Assembly (NCBI RefSeq): GCF_001984055.1
Contig: NZ_LYVO01000005.1
Coordinates: 98,982-162,981, forward strand
Reading direction: 5' to 3'
DNA: 64,000 nt
From: Variovorax sp. KK3
GTDB taxonomy: Bacteria; Pseudomonadota; Gammaproteobacteria; Burkholderiales; Burkholderiaceae_C
Shown: positions 16,449 through 25,993 of the stretch, piece by piece
Numbering within the stretch: the stretch's first letter is position 1
How the letters are laid out: each line of letters starts with the position of its first letter
Made by a program: the position numbers and the translations under genes
Notes under the pieces: model-generated
Told to the model about the DNA's origin: nothing
The model's database searches: none
What the model saw: only the letters and a program-made list of their open reading frames with translations

Positions 16449-18188
16449 ATGTCAATCTTGCTATTCAAACGACTCAGAATCTGCTCCGAGAGCGAGCAAG
16501 CGGCGATGGAACTCGAGTTCCATCGGCACAAGACCCTGCTGTGGGGACCGAACGGGGCGGGGAAGTCGGCGGTACTGAAGTCAGTCTTCCGCGCGTTCGA
16601 CGCTGAACCCCACGGAGTCCTGCCCGGCTGGGACTATGCCGCCATCGTTGCCGTCGACTTTGAAGTCGATGGGGCCGCGTTCACTGCCGTGCGTCGGGAA
16701 GACCTGCGCGCGCTGTTTTCGCAAGACCGGCTCGTTGGCGCGGCCACTTCCAGCTTGGAATGGAACCGCCTGTTCGCTGAGGCGACCAACTACAAGCTCA
16801 ACTTAGTGGACCGCGACGGCAGGTTCCGCCACGCGTCGCCGTCTACATACTTCCTCCCCTTCTTCATCAACCAAGACGGGTCATTTGATAAGGGGTGGGA
16901 GACCTTCGACAGGCTCACGCAGTTCATGTCGCCGGCGGCGCAGACGCTGGAGTACTTCGCCGAGGTGCGACCTCTACGGTACTTTGAGCTCAAGGCGAAT
17001 GAGCAGGCCGTCAAGGGTAAAGAGTCGGACCTGAAGGTGGAGCTCGCCACCTTGCAGCGCACGAGGTCGAGGCTCAAGAAGAACCTGAAGACCATACCCG
17101 TCAAGATTTCTGAGCGAGAGTTCCAGGCTGAGGTCCGCGAGCTGACGACACAGTTGGGCGACCTCTCGAAGTCGCAGGACGACCTGCGCCGCGCAATCGT
17201 TGAAGACCAGGACGCCGAAACTGCGCTCGCACAACAGATTCGGCTGTCGGAAGCGGCGCTGAAGGAACATGCTGCCGATTTCAAGTTCGCCGCGGATGTC
17301 TCTGCTACCGAGCATCGTTTCGTCTGCCCGACGTGCCATGCCGAGCACGACGATTCTTTCCACACGTTCCTTGGCCTGGCCGAAGACGCCCGAGAGCTCA
17401 ATGTCCTCAAAGGTCGCCTGGAGGGCATGCTCGAGTCGACGCGTCAGCGGCTTGAACGCAACCGCCGCAAGGCGGTGGGTTTGAAGGAGAACTACGCGCG
17501 GCTGCAAAGCCTGCTCGCAACAAGGCGCGGCCGCCATACCTTCGACGATTTTCTGAAGAGTCGGAGCGCTTTCGCTGCTGACGAGCAATTGGCGGCAGAG
17601 GAGAACACAGTTGCTAAAGAGCTGGACGTGCAGTTACAGCAGCTCCGCGAAATCAAGTCTGAGCTTAAGCTACTCGCAAAGTCTCATGACTCGGAGGCCC
17701 CGCTCAACTCGTTCCGGGACCACTTCCAAGCCGCCATCGTCGAGCTCGATGCGGATAGGCCAGACGACATTGAAAAGTGGCGCATCGACAAGCGACCCTA
17801 CTCCTCTGGCAGCCGGCGGGCGCGGGCGACCATCGCCTACTACGCGGCCCTATGGCGCACTATCCAAAGAGACCAACTGCTTCCGTCGCCGGTGGTCGTT
17901 GATTCGCCCAACCAAGGCGCGCAGGACCGGAAACACCTGCAGGGGCTTCTTACCTCAATAGCTGCAACGGCGCCCAAGAACGCTCAGGTCATCCTTGCCC
18001 ACGAAGAAGAGGCGACGGATTTCGGCGCGGACAAGGTGGTCGAGTTCCCAGACGGTGGGCGAATCCTGTCGCGCCAAAAGTTCGACGAGCTTGCTCCCGC
18101 GATGTTTCAGTACATAGAAACCGCCCGCGCGCGACTGGCGAACGTCGACGACACATTGGAGGACATCGACAACGCTTCCGGCTCGTGA
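16449..18188 (+). CDS. Rad50/SMC-like ATPase with CPTC zinc-hook motif, Lamassu LmuB-like
   Basis: 579 aa. Walker A is GPNGAGKS at 33-40 and the Walker B-like '[10 protein letters not shown]' is near 480. Between them lie two coiled-coil arms (residues about 180-280 and 310-420) flanking '[12 protein letters not shown]' at about 290-302. That CxxC at the tip matches a Rad50 zinc hook, through which two subunits join. The arms are short compared with true SMC or Rad50. Such proteins sense DNA ends or foreign DNA structures and gate an associated nuclease. It lies between the DUF4297 nuclease gene and the GHKL ATPase gene on one strand. In Lamassu the cognate protein is LmuB; I see no separate LmuC. 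Confidence 0.75.
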   Translation: MSILLFKRLRICSESEQAAMELEFHRHKTLLWGPNGAGKSAVLKSVFRAFDAEPHGVLPGWDYAAIVAVDFEVDGAAFTAVRREDLRALFSQDRLVGAATSSLEWNRLFAEATNYKLNLVDRDGRFRHASPSTYFLPFFINQDGSFDKGWETFDRLTQFMSPAAQTLEYFAEVRPLRYFELKANEQAVKGKESDLKVELATLQRTRSRLKKNLKTIPVKISEREFQAEVRELTTQLGDLSKSQDDLRRAIVEDQDAETALAQQIRLSEAALKEHAADFKFAADVSATEHRFVCPTCHAEHDDSFHTFLGLAEDARELNVLKGRLEGMLESTRQRLERNRRKAVGLKENYARLQSLLATRRGRHTFDDFLKSRSAFAADEQLAAEENTVAKELDVQLQQLREIKSELKLLAKSHDSEAPLNSFRDHFQAAIVELDADRPDDIEKWRIDKRPYSSGSRRARATIAYYAALWRTIQRDQLLPSPVVVDSPNQGAQDRKHLQGLLTSIAATAPKNAQVILAHEEEATDFGADKVVEFPDGGRILSRQKFDELAPAMFQYIETARARLANVDDTLEDIDNASGS

Positions 18189-18262
18189 GCGGTGCAGCGA
18201 GATCCCGCCGAATGAAGGCTGGAGAACACGACAGCGCCGCGTCTTGAAAGGGAGAAATAAAT

Positions 18263-21200
18263 ATGGCCAGTCAGGCTAAGCAATCTCAGAAGGACTTCAT
18301 CGAACGCGTTCGACGCACATTCTTAGTCGGCGACGATGTGCCCGAGCACCTGCGCGAAGGCGCACTAAATCTTCAGACGCAGCTGAACAATGCCCTACGC
18401 CTCCTGTCCGAAGACCTCTATTCCAAGAAGTCACACTTCGTCCTCGAGCTCGTCCAGAACGCCGACGACAACGCCTATGCAAAAGGTGTGGTGCCGGAGC
18501 TGACGCTTGATGTCAGCACAAAACGGCTGGTGCTCACGAACAATGAGTTAGGGTTCACCAAGGAGAACATAGGCGCCATTTGCAAGGTCGGCGCGAGTTC
18601 CAAGGCCAAGGACAAACAGCATCACATCGGCGAGAAGGGTATTGGTTTCAAGTCGGTTTTCTCGGTGTCCGATGCGCCCGAGATTCATTCCAATGGCTAC
18701 CACTTTTGCTTCGACCGCTCCGACCCGCAGAACCTACTTGGCTACGTCATCCCGACATGGTGCGACGTGCCGCTGGAAGCTCGCGCCGGCTCGACCACCA
18801 TCATCCTGCCGGCCTCCCCTGACTACGAGTTCGACGCGTCCACACTTGCCGACTTGGACGCGCGAGTGTTGCTCTTCCTCAACAAGCTCAGGCAGCTGAC
18901 CCTCACTCAGGACGGGAGCACCTGCTCATACAAGCGCTCAGACCACAAAGGTATTTCGCATCTGATGACAGCCGTCACAGGTACGGACGGAACCGTGAGC
19001 GAGGGACATCAGCGCTACGTGCGTGTGATGAAGACGTTCGACATGACCGGCGCCTTTGCTGACGAGAAGCGCCCAGATGTTGGGACCTCAAGCGTGGTCC
19101 TGGCCTTCCCTGTCGAGTCCTCCGGTGAGGCGCGCCTGGAGCCGGCCTCCTATGTGTTTGCCTACTTGCCCATCCACCAGATGGGCTTCAAGTTTCCTCT
19201 GCACGCCGACTTCATCTTGAACTCGGGACGTGAAGCTGTCTTGAACGACCGAGCCTGGAACAAAGGGCTGCGCAACTCCATCGCGACAACCTTTGTTGCC
19301 GCGGTCGAGCAGTTCAAGAAGAACGAGGCCCTAGGACTCAGCTACCTCAACTTCCTGCCAGACGCGGCGGAAGTTTCGGACGCTTTCTTTGGCACAGTGC
19401 GTCAGCAGATTGTTGAAGGTCTATCTGCCGTCGCCAGCCTGCCTTCCGCTTCTGGCGAATGGCGGCGGCCGTCCGAGTTGCGCATTGCCGGTGCCGGCTT
19501 CAGAGCCCTTTTCCCCTCGCCACTAGCCCTCGAGCTATTTGGTTTCGACTACGTCGACGATCGTGTACAGGGCGGCCCCAAGCTGCTCAAGGAGCTAGGC
19601 GTCACGGACGCCGAGTACGGGCTCGTTCTCGATGTTTTCAAGACTCATCAGGAATGGCTGGTCAAGCAGCCTCTCGAGTGGCGAGCAAACCTCTACGCCT
19701 ACATCGCCGGCAACATTCCTAGCTTCCTGAAAGCCGGCCTTCTGGCAGCACCTTGCCTCCCAACTGCAGACGGTAAGTACGTTGCGCCGGACTCAGCCCG
19801 CGTGTTCTTCCCTCTTGGTGGCGGCAAGAAGTATGGGTTCGAGCATGAGCTTGTCATCGTCGACGGCGAGCTCTACTCGGCGGCGCTTGAGCAGTCTTCG
19901 GACGTAAAGGAGCTGTTTGAAGACCTTGAGGTCCGACCCGACGACCCATACGACATGGTCGTGTCTCACATCCTGCCCAGGCATGGGGACGACGCCTGGA
20001 AAGCGTCTTCGTTCAAGGCTTTGGTTGGCCATCTCGGCTATGTGAAGGACCACCTGGAGCCCTACCTTACAGTTTCCGAGGCCCGGGGACAGTCGCGCGC
20101 TCTTGCCCTGCAAAAGGTTCAGTTGGGACTATGGGTCTGGACAAAGGGCGTCAACGAGACCAGGAACTGGATGTTTCGACGAGCTGCAGCGCTGTATCTC
20201 GGCAAGGAGTACAAGCCTGACTTCTGTATTGAGACCCTGCTGTCAGGCGAGCCGGGCCCCATTGCCTACGTCTCGGCCGAGTACCTGGACAAGCAGCCGA
20301 AGGATGCCGAAGCCGACGTCACGGCTTGGCGGGAGTTTTTCGACAGGCTTGGCGTCCGCAAATCGCCAGCTGTTGAACTCAAAAACGTTGATTGGCACTG
20401 CAGCAAGGAACTGAGGCTACTGCTTGGCGCAGACAGCGCCGCGACCAGGCAGCAAACCCTCGAGCGCATGAGCAGGCACTGGCAAAACTACTCTTCCAAG
20501 CTGTCGTATCAGCTGGGAACCAAGCGACACGACACGACCTTCGCACAGGAGCTCCGAGCCACTGAAGCTCCATTGCTTGGGCGCAAAGGTACTGCGCCGT
20601 TGTCATCGACGTACTACCAAAACCAGGAGCTCAAAGCCATTCTTGGAGAGGCGCCGCCCTACGTCGATGCGTTTCTTGATGCCCCAATGCGGGATGCGTG
20701 TCGCATCACTGACCGGCTGAACGCCCCAGCGCTCATCAAGCGCCTGAAACAGCTCAAACAGGAAAACGGCGGCACGGTGCGCCAAGTGCAAATCATCTAC
20801 CGCGAGCTCGAGAAGCTCTGGGACACCGACGAGGCGCTCATCAAAGATGCCTTCGAGGACCACGGCCTAGTGCAGATGAAAGGCGCCGTCAGAGGATGGT
20901 TCAGCCCTAGCCAGGTTTCTTGGCGCAGCAACGGCAAGTTCCTCGATGCGCTCTACCCGCCGATTCCGGGGCCGTTCAGAGACTTCCAGGGCTTCTTCAT
21001 CGACAAGCTTGGTGTTCCCAGGGAGCTTCCGCTCGCGAAAAGGGTCCAGGCGCTGACGGAACTCACCCGCATTTCCGAGCAAGGGGAACGTGAGGACGAG
21101 GCGCTGGCCATCTACAAGCAGGCCGAGAAGGTTCTGCGACTGAACGCCGACAGGGACGACTATCGCCCTGTGTGGATGGACATCTTCGAAGAGAACGCGG

Positions 21201-23119
21201 TGTACGTCGACCACCACGGCGCCTTGGCAGAGGCGGGTGACAGCCTCTTCGCGAATGACGCGCCCGAGTACGCGAAGCTCTTCATGGAAGAGGAAGAGCT
21301 GTCCTTCCTCGCCGTGCCGACCATCGAAATTCCGCGGCTCAGCCACTTGCTCAGGGCCACCGACATTGCGCTTCTGTCAGAGTCGGTCGAGGTCGAAGTT
21401 GAAGGCAGCGTTGGAGGTTCAACCAATCGCGCGCTCACAGAGCGGATTCAGCAACTGGTGCCCTACATCGCACGAATCCTCTACTCGAAGCAGCAAGCCT
21501 ACTTTGACGACGCACTCAAGGAGCACCGTTTTGCCTGGCTCTGGCGCATGGAAATCATTGAGGTGCCCGAGCTCAAGCTGCGCGTTTCCCTCAATGACTT
21601 CGAAGCGACCATGGATGCAGACTGCGCACTGCAAGGCGGTGACATCCGTTATCGCTCGAAGGCGACCTCCCTCAAGGACCGGGTCGCCGCTGAACTCAGC
21701 AAGTTCTTCATCGGCACAGCCGAGCTTCGCGACATTTTTGTGCGCCTGCTGATGGAGGACGAGGGGGACATCGAAGAGGTGCTCCGCCTTCGCAGCATCG
21801 GCCCGCTTCCGGCCGACGTCGCCGCTCAGGTTATGCAGCGCGAACTGCCTGAGGAGCAGGACCATGGCGAGCCCGTCGCCGAGTCCGAGCAGCCGGCCCT
21901 CACAACCGTCGAAGCGGACGCGCCTGACGAGGATGACATCGAAGAACCCGCGACCAGCGACGCGCACGGTCCTGTAGTGCCGCCGCCACCCGACGAGGCG
22001 CCCGCGCAATCAAGTGCGCCCCAGCCGTCCGCGCCGCCTGCGGCGCCGACTCCCGCAGCCGCAGCCGCTGCAGCGGCACCGACAACTCTGGCTATGCCGT
22101 CGACCCCACGTCCGCCCGCGCCTCCAAACGCCTCGGCAGGCGCCAGCAACGGCCCCGTACCGAGTCAAGGTCCTACAGACAAACCGGCGCCACCTGCCCC
22201 GGTCGGCCCTCCGGTATGGCGGACAAACCCTGGAGCAGCGCCCACGCTACATCCAGTCCCAACCTCTCCAGCGTGCACCACTCCCCCACCCTCCCCGGGC
22301 GCTTCCGCGCCTGAACTCAGGCCTTCAGGCGCTCCAGGTGGCTTCCGCCGACCATGGTCGTCAACGTCACCGAGAGCGCCTGGAGAGCAAGGAACGCCGC
22401 CCTCGCCTCACTTCCTCGGAGGCGTGCGTCGGCAGGGCAGCACTCGTTCCTTGCGAGGTCGCAAGGAACAACGCGGTCGAACAGGCAGGCTCCTCAGCTA
22501 CGTTGAAGGCCCGTACGACCCGAGCCGCCCTCCAACCGAAGGAGCGCAGGACCAGGCCGGGGTCCGAGACGCCGTCGGGAAAGCGGCAGTCGTCTATGCT
22601 ATGGCCACGCTGGCCAAGCGCTGGGCGTCACTTATCGAAATGCCTCACAACAATCCTGGCTACGACGTGCGCGCGCTCACGGCAGCCGGCGAGGAAGAGT
22701 TCATCGAGGTCAAAGGCCAAGGCGGCGCCTGGACCCAAGAGGGTGTCGCGCTCACGCCAACCGAGTTGCTAACGGCCCAGCGGATGGGTGACCGCTACTG
22801 GCTCTGCGTCGTCGAGTTCGCAGAGGACGAGAAGCGCCGCCAGCTCAGTTTGGTCAAGAACCCCTTCGGCCGGGCACAGCAGTTCCGCTACGACGTGGGC
22901 TGGAGGGCTGCGGCTGAGAAGATTTCAGGCGCGCCTTCGATTCCAGAAAAAGGGCTGTACGTCGATATCACCGGCGTCGGCCCTGGCCGCATCATCAGCG
23001 TCCGTGTCAAAGGCAAGTTCTCCAATATCCACGTCATCATGCAGGGTGGCAAGCAGACGAACTGCGTTTTCAATCCCGCCAAGATGACGCTTTCCGAGGA
23101 GCCGTTGTGGCCCGAATGA
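18263..23119 (+). CDS. Giant sacsin/Hsp90-type (GHKL) ATPase with C-terminal DUF3883 nuclease-like domain
   Basis: 1618 aa; start supported by AAAGGGAG. Residues about 45-135 are a sacsin-like GHKL ATP-binding fold: 'SHFVLELVQNADDNAY' (N box), 'LTNNELGFTKENIGAI', and GEKGIGFKSVF (G2 box). The long middle part (about 300-1200) has no motif I can name. Residues about 1200-1410 are a Pro/Ala/Ser-rich disordered linker. The C-terminal block (about 1436-1540) is DUF3883: 'MPHNNPGYDVRAL' and 'EEEFIEVKGQGG', which carry the D...ExK of PD-(D/E)xK nucleases. A nucleotide-gated conformational switch driving a nuclease is the natural inference. Its end overlaps the helicase gene, so the two are translationally coupled. 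Compositional bias is confined to the linker. Confidence 0.8.
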   Translation: MASQAKQSQKDFIERVRRTFLVGDDVPEHLREGALNLQTQLNNALRLLSEDLYSKKSHFVLELVQNADDNAYAKGVVPELTLDVSTKRLVLTNNELGFTKENIGAICKVGASSKAKDKQHHIGEKGIGFKSVFSVSDAPEIHSNGYHFCFDRSDPQNLLGYVIPTWCDVPLEARAGSTTIILPASPDYEFDASTLADLDARVLLFLNKLRQLTLTQDGSTCSYKRSDHKGISHLMTAVTGTDGTVSEGHQRYVRVMKTFDMTGAFADEKRPDVGTSSVVLAFPVESSGEARLEPASYVFAYLPIHQMGFKFPLHADFILNSGREAVLNDRAWNKGLRNSIATTFVAAVEQFKKNEALGLSYLNFLPDAAEVSDAFFGTVRQQIVEGLSAVASLPSASGEWRRPSELRIAGAGFRALFPSPLALELFGFDYVDDRVQGGPKLLKELGVTDAEYGLVLDVFKTHQEWLVKQPLEWRANLYAYIAGNIPSFLKAGLLAAPCLPTADGKYVAPDSARVFFPLGGGKKYGFEHELVIVDGELYSAALEQSSDVKELFEDLEVRPDDPYDMVVSHILPRHGDDAWKASSFKALVGHLGYVKDHLEPYLTVSEARGQSRALALQKVQLGLWVWTKGVNETRNWMFRRAAALYLGKEYKPDFCIETLLSGEPGPIAYVSAEYLDKQPKDAEADVTAWREFFDRLGVRKSPAVELKNVDWHCSKELRLLLGADSAATRQQTLERMSRHWQNYSSKLSYQLGTKRHDTTFAQELRATEAPLLGRKGTAPLSSTYYQNQELKAILGEAPPYVDAFLDAPMRDACRITDRLNAPALIKRLKQLKQENGGTVRQVQIIYRELEKLWDTDEALIKDAFEDHGLVQMKGAVRGWFSPSQVSWRSNGKFLDALYPPIPGPFRDFQGFFIDKLGVPRELPLAKRVQALTELTRISEQGEREDEALAIYKQAEKVLRLNADRDDYRPVWMDIFEENAVYVDHHGALAEAGDSLFANDAPEYAKLFMEEEELSFLAVPTIEIPRLSHLLRATDIALLSESVEVEVEGSVGGSTNRALTERIQQLVPYIARILYSKQQAYFDDALKEHRFAWLWRMEIIEVPELKLRVSLNDFEATMDADCALQGGDIRYRSKATSLKDRVAAELSKFFIGTAELRDIFVRLLMEDEGDIEEVLRLRSIGPLPADVAAQVMQRELPEEQDHGEPVAESEQPALTTVEADAPDEDDIEEPATSDAHGPVVPPPPDEAPAQSSAPQPSAPPAAPTPAAAAAAAAPTTLAMPSTPRPPAPPNASAGASNGPVPSQGPTDKPAPPAPVGPPVWRTNPGAAPTLHPVPTSPACTTPPPSPGASAPELRPSGAPGGFRRPWSSTSPRAPGEQGTPPSPHFLGGVRRQGSTRSLRGRKEQRGRTGRLLSYVEGPYDPSRPPTEGAQDQAGVRDAVGKAAVVYAMATLAKRWASLIEMPHNNPGYDVRALTAAGEEEFIEVKGQGGAWTQEGVALTPTELLTAQRMGDRYWLCVVEFAEDEKRRQLSLVKNPFGRAQQFRYDVGWRAAAEKISGAPSIPEKGLYVDITGVGPGRIISVRVKGKFSNIHVIMQGGKQTNCVFNPAKMTLSEEPLWPE

Positions 23120-24837
23120 TTCCGCTGCTCGACGGCGAGCGGCTAGAAGACCTGCAGTCGCGCGCCGAGGCGCGCTTCTATGAAATCTGCCGCGAACGGC
23201 TACCGGCCGACGTGCTGGTCATCTACAGCGCCTCGTGGCTGTATCGCAATGACCGCGGTCGCATCACCGAGGGGGAAGCCGACTTCACGCTCGTCTCCCC
23301 GACCTTCGGCGTTCTCGTCATAGAGGTAAAGGGGGGCGGTGTCACCTTCAACCCCGGCACTGGTCTCTGGCATTCCCGTGACCGCGACGGAACGCTGAAT
23401 CTCCTCAAGAAGGACCCGTTCAAGCAAGCCCAATCCGAACGCCACTCAATCCGTGACCAAATCTGCGGGCACACCAACTGGCGGCAGTTCGGAGGGGGCG
23501 ACTTTCCACTGGGCCACGCCGTGTTCTTCCCGGACGTCCGCGACGCTGCCCCGCTCGCTGGCCAAGACCGGCCCGTGGAAATAATTGGCGTCAATGCAGA
23601 CCTCAATGACCTGGCCAGATGGGTTGGACGCGTCATGCACTTCTGGCACCGCGCGGAAGACACGCCGCTGAGCGCCGCTGCGGCACGCGTCATCGAGAAC
23701 ATCCTCTGCAGTCATATCGACGTGCAAGCAGTACTTCGTGCGGTCATTGACCAAGCGGAAGCCCAGCGCATCCGGCTGACGGAAAACCAAGCCAAGGTGC
23801 TGCGAACGATTGGCGGCCGCCGCCGCGCGGTGGTCTCAGGCGGTGCAGGTACAGGCAAGACCGTGCTCGCGGTCACGAAGGCGAAGCAGTTAGCAGAGGG
23901 CGGTCTGCATGTTTTGCTGCTTTGCTACAACCGACCGCTTGCGGACTCGCTCGCGTTCGTACAGCGGGACACACCGCGACTTTCGGTCCACAGCTTCCAC
24001 CAGTTCTGTGACCAGCGGGTCCGCCAGGCCACCGCTGCTGGGCACGATGTTCTCAAGGACGCGAGAGAATCCCACCCGGGTGTTACCGACAGGGACTACT
24101 ACGACTTTCAGCTTCCGTTCGCCCTCGCGCTTTCGTCAGAGGTTCTGGACGAGAAGTTCGATGCCATCGTCGTTGACGAGGCGCAGGACTTCAGCGACGA
24201 GTACTGGTTCGGCGTTGAGTCGCTGCTCCGCGACCCGGCCGATGGTCATCTCTTCGTGTTCGTCGACGAGAACCAGACCATCTACAAGCGCAGCGGAGAA
24301 ATCCCCATCCAGGACGAGGCGTTCCACCTGACCACCAACTGCAGGAACACCGCACCAATCCACGAGGCTGGGTATCGGTTCTACAAGGGCGAGTTGGTCG
24401 ACTCGTCGGAGATTCGGGGGCCCGACGTCACATGGGCGCCCTCGGACCAGCCTGAAGCTCAAGCAGATGCCATCAGCCGACGTGTGCGGCAATGGGTCGC
24501 GGTTGAAGGCCTCAACGCTCACGACGTCGCAGTTCTGGTGGCCAAGCGGCCCAAAGTTCACTGCTATGAGCTATTGGGCCCGCGACTGACCGCTGAGGGC
24601 ATTCGCTGGGTCTCCGAAGCGCACAGCGTCAACGGAGCAGTCCTCCTCGAATCGTTCTCGCGGTTCAAAGGACTCGAAGCCCAAGCCGTTGTCCTTTGGG
24701 TTGGCGACGAGGTCGTCGACGAGGCCACCTGGGAGACGGTCTATGTCGGAACCACGCGCGCGAAGTCGCTGCTGGCCGTCGTTGGCAGCAACAGGGCCGT
24801 CCGCACGGTCCGAGAGTTCGTTCAGGCGGCAGGGTAG
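23107..24837 (+). CDS. NERD-domain superfamily I helicase
   Basis: 576 aa. The N-terminal roughly 130 residues form a NERD domain ('GEADFTLVSPTFGVLVIEVK', a PD-(D/E)xK-related nuclease fold). The rest is a UvrD/Rep-like helicase: Walker A GGAGTGKT (about 245), 'IVVDEAQDF' (about 352), a 'VDENQTIYK' motif III region, and C-terminal motifs V-VI ('SRFKGLEAQAVVLW', 'YVGTTRAKSLL'). GTG 23107 gives the usual MARMIP start of the family and overlaps the preceding gene by 13 bases; ATG 23116 (ATGA overlap) is the alternative. It is the last gene of the operon and should unwind or process DNA for the upstream nucleases. Confidence 0.85.
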   Translation: MARMIPLLDGERLEDLQSRAEARFYEICRERLPADVLVIYSASWLYRNDRGRITEGEADFTLVSPTFGVLVIEVKGGGVTFNPGTGLWHSRDRDGTLNLLKKDPFKQAQSERHSIRDQICGHTNWRQFGGGDFPLGHAVFFPDVRDAAPLAGQDRPVEIIGVNADLNDLARWVGRVMHFWHRAEDTPLSAAAARVIENILCSHIDVQAVLRAVIDQAEAQRIRLTENQAKVLRTIGGRRRAVVSGGAGTGKTVLAVTKAKQLAEGGLHVLLLCYNRPLADSLAFVQRDTPRLSVHSFHQFCDQRVRQATAAGHDVLKDARESHPGVTDRDYYDFQLPFALALSSEVLDEKFDAIVVDEAQDFSDEYWFGVESLLRDPADGHLFVFVDENQTIYKRSGEIPIQDEAFHLTTNCRNTAPIHEAGYRFYKGELVDSSEIRGPDVTWAPSDQPEAQADAISRRVRQWVAVEGLNAHDVAVLVAKRPKVHCYELLGPRLTAEGIRWVSEAHSVNGAVLLESFSRFKGLEAQAVVLWVGDEVVDEATWETVYVGTTRAKSLLAVVGSNRAVRTVREFVQAAG

Positions 24838-25254
24838 ACACTGCCTGAATCGCCGCGGATTTCCTAGACACCCGCGGGCTGCTGAGAATGGCGCTGTTCG
24901 AACACTGAGGAGAGACGTGTGCAACTGCCGAGTGCCACCGCTTGAGTTGTAGAACATCTCGATGTAGTCGAAATACGTTGGCGATATGTATCGCGGCGGG
25001 TGTCCGCTTCCATTGGAACCAGTCATCGAGCCTCCCGCAGCGACGGACCGCTCGCAGTCTTGACCACGCGTTCGAGTTGGACCTCCCGCATGAGCCGTCG
25101 AACGGGAACGGACCTTGGGAAGACCGATCCCAGTCGCTGCGAACGCTGGGCACGCTCTCTCGTACCGGGTGCACGCAGTGCAATCCTCGGAATTCATCGT
25201 CCCATACCAGCGCCCGAGCGCGAAATCGATGGAGGCTGCAGTCGATGGAACGCC
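24838..25254. other. Gap after the four-gene operon
   Basis: About 420 bases with no supportable gene. No poly-T hairpin is evident after the helicase stop. Short frames on both strands look like noise. Confidence 0.4.
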
Positions 25255-25563
25255 TCAGTTGGCCTTACACAGGCCAGACGCGATTTCCGTCATTGCGCGC
25301 AGATGTTCGCAGCGGAGCGGGAACTTCCCAGCTCCGTTCGACCAATGCAAAGTGCCAGCGTTTGAAGCCGCAAAGGCCTCAGCAAGGCGTCTGTCCGAAA
25401 CAGCCACAAACGTCACCCAGGATGACTCCTTCAGTTCCGTTTCGATTGACGCCTCGGCGATGCCAGCTTCTCGACCGCTTGCAACGAGGAAGCCGACTAT
25501 GGCCAGGGCCGCGGTGATCCCGATGTAGCCTTTGGCGAAGGTTCGGAGCGTCAGTTTTGGCAT
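25255..25563 (-). CDS. Small membrane-anchored hypothetical protein
   Basis: 102 aa from ATG 25563, preceded by AGAAAGGG. The N-terminus MPKLTLRTFAKGYIG leads into one hydrophobic helix (ITAALAIVGFLVASG, residues about 16-30), then a soluble part ('ESSWVTFVAVSDRRLAEAFA'). There are two Cys near the C-terminus. The single helix after a short basic start predicts an inner-membrane anchor with the rest in the periplasm, or an uncleaved signal. I do not recognise the family, and it is isolated between accessory modules. Confidence 0.5.
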   Translation of the reverse strand: MPKLTLRTFAKGYIGITAALAIVGFLVASGREAGIAEASIETELKESSWVTFVAVSDRRLAEAFAASNAGTLHWSNGAGKFPLRCEHLRAMTEIASGLCKAN

Positions 25564-25713
25564 GGGGCCCTTTCTGCCGGCATTTGACTCTCGAGCTCCA
25601 AATCCACCAAGGGGAAGCACGCACGGACCGGGGCGCTGTGCGGGAGCGGGCGGCTGGGGATCTCTGGAAATGCCGTTCTTGGCCAGTGTTGAGCGCATCC
25701 CTACAGTACACCC

Positions 25714-25848
25714 ATGGCAACGCCACTGCCGCCGCAGCGCTTATCCGACTACCTGGGACTTGCCGAAATTGGATGCGACCTTGGTGCGATGCAGCAAATA
25801 GGGCAGGCCAATAGCTACTTTGACCAAGCCAGGGCCAAAGGTTGCTGA
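25714..25848 (+). CDS. Possible 44-aa protein
   Basis: ATG 25714 opens a 44-codon frame (MATPLPPQRLSDYLGLAEIG, ending 'QARAKGC') whose composition is protein-like. No clear RBS is present, and it lies just upstream of and divergent from the membrane-protein gene, so it may be chance or a leader. Unrecognised. Confidence 0.2.
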   Translation: MATPLPPQRLSDYLGLAEIGCDLGAMQQIGQANSYFDQARAKGC

Positions 25849-25900
25849 CCAGGCGAGAACTTGCTCAACCTCTCAACAATAGTCAAAAATATCAACATCC

Positions 25901-25942
25901 TCGTTTTCCGGAAAACGACGAGATTTCCCTAGGGAAAATCTC
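25901..25942. repeat. Twin adjacent palindromes
   Basis: TCGTTTTCCGGAAAACGA at 25901-25918 is a perfect 18-bp palindrome. Immediately after it, 25920-25942 is a second, near-perfect one: GAGATTT-CCCTAGGG-AAAATCTC, off by a single T. The centres are 21-22 bases apart, two helical turns, as expected for a dimeric protein bound twice on one DNA face. The surroundings are AT-rich. Confidence 0.65.
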
Positions 25943-25993
25943 AACAACCTTAGCAAACCGAGGGCCGAAAACACGTATCGCGCGGCGCGGAAC

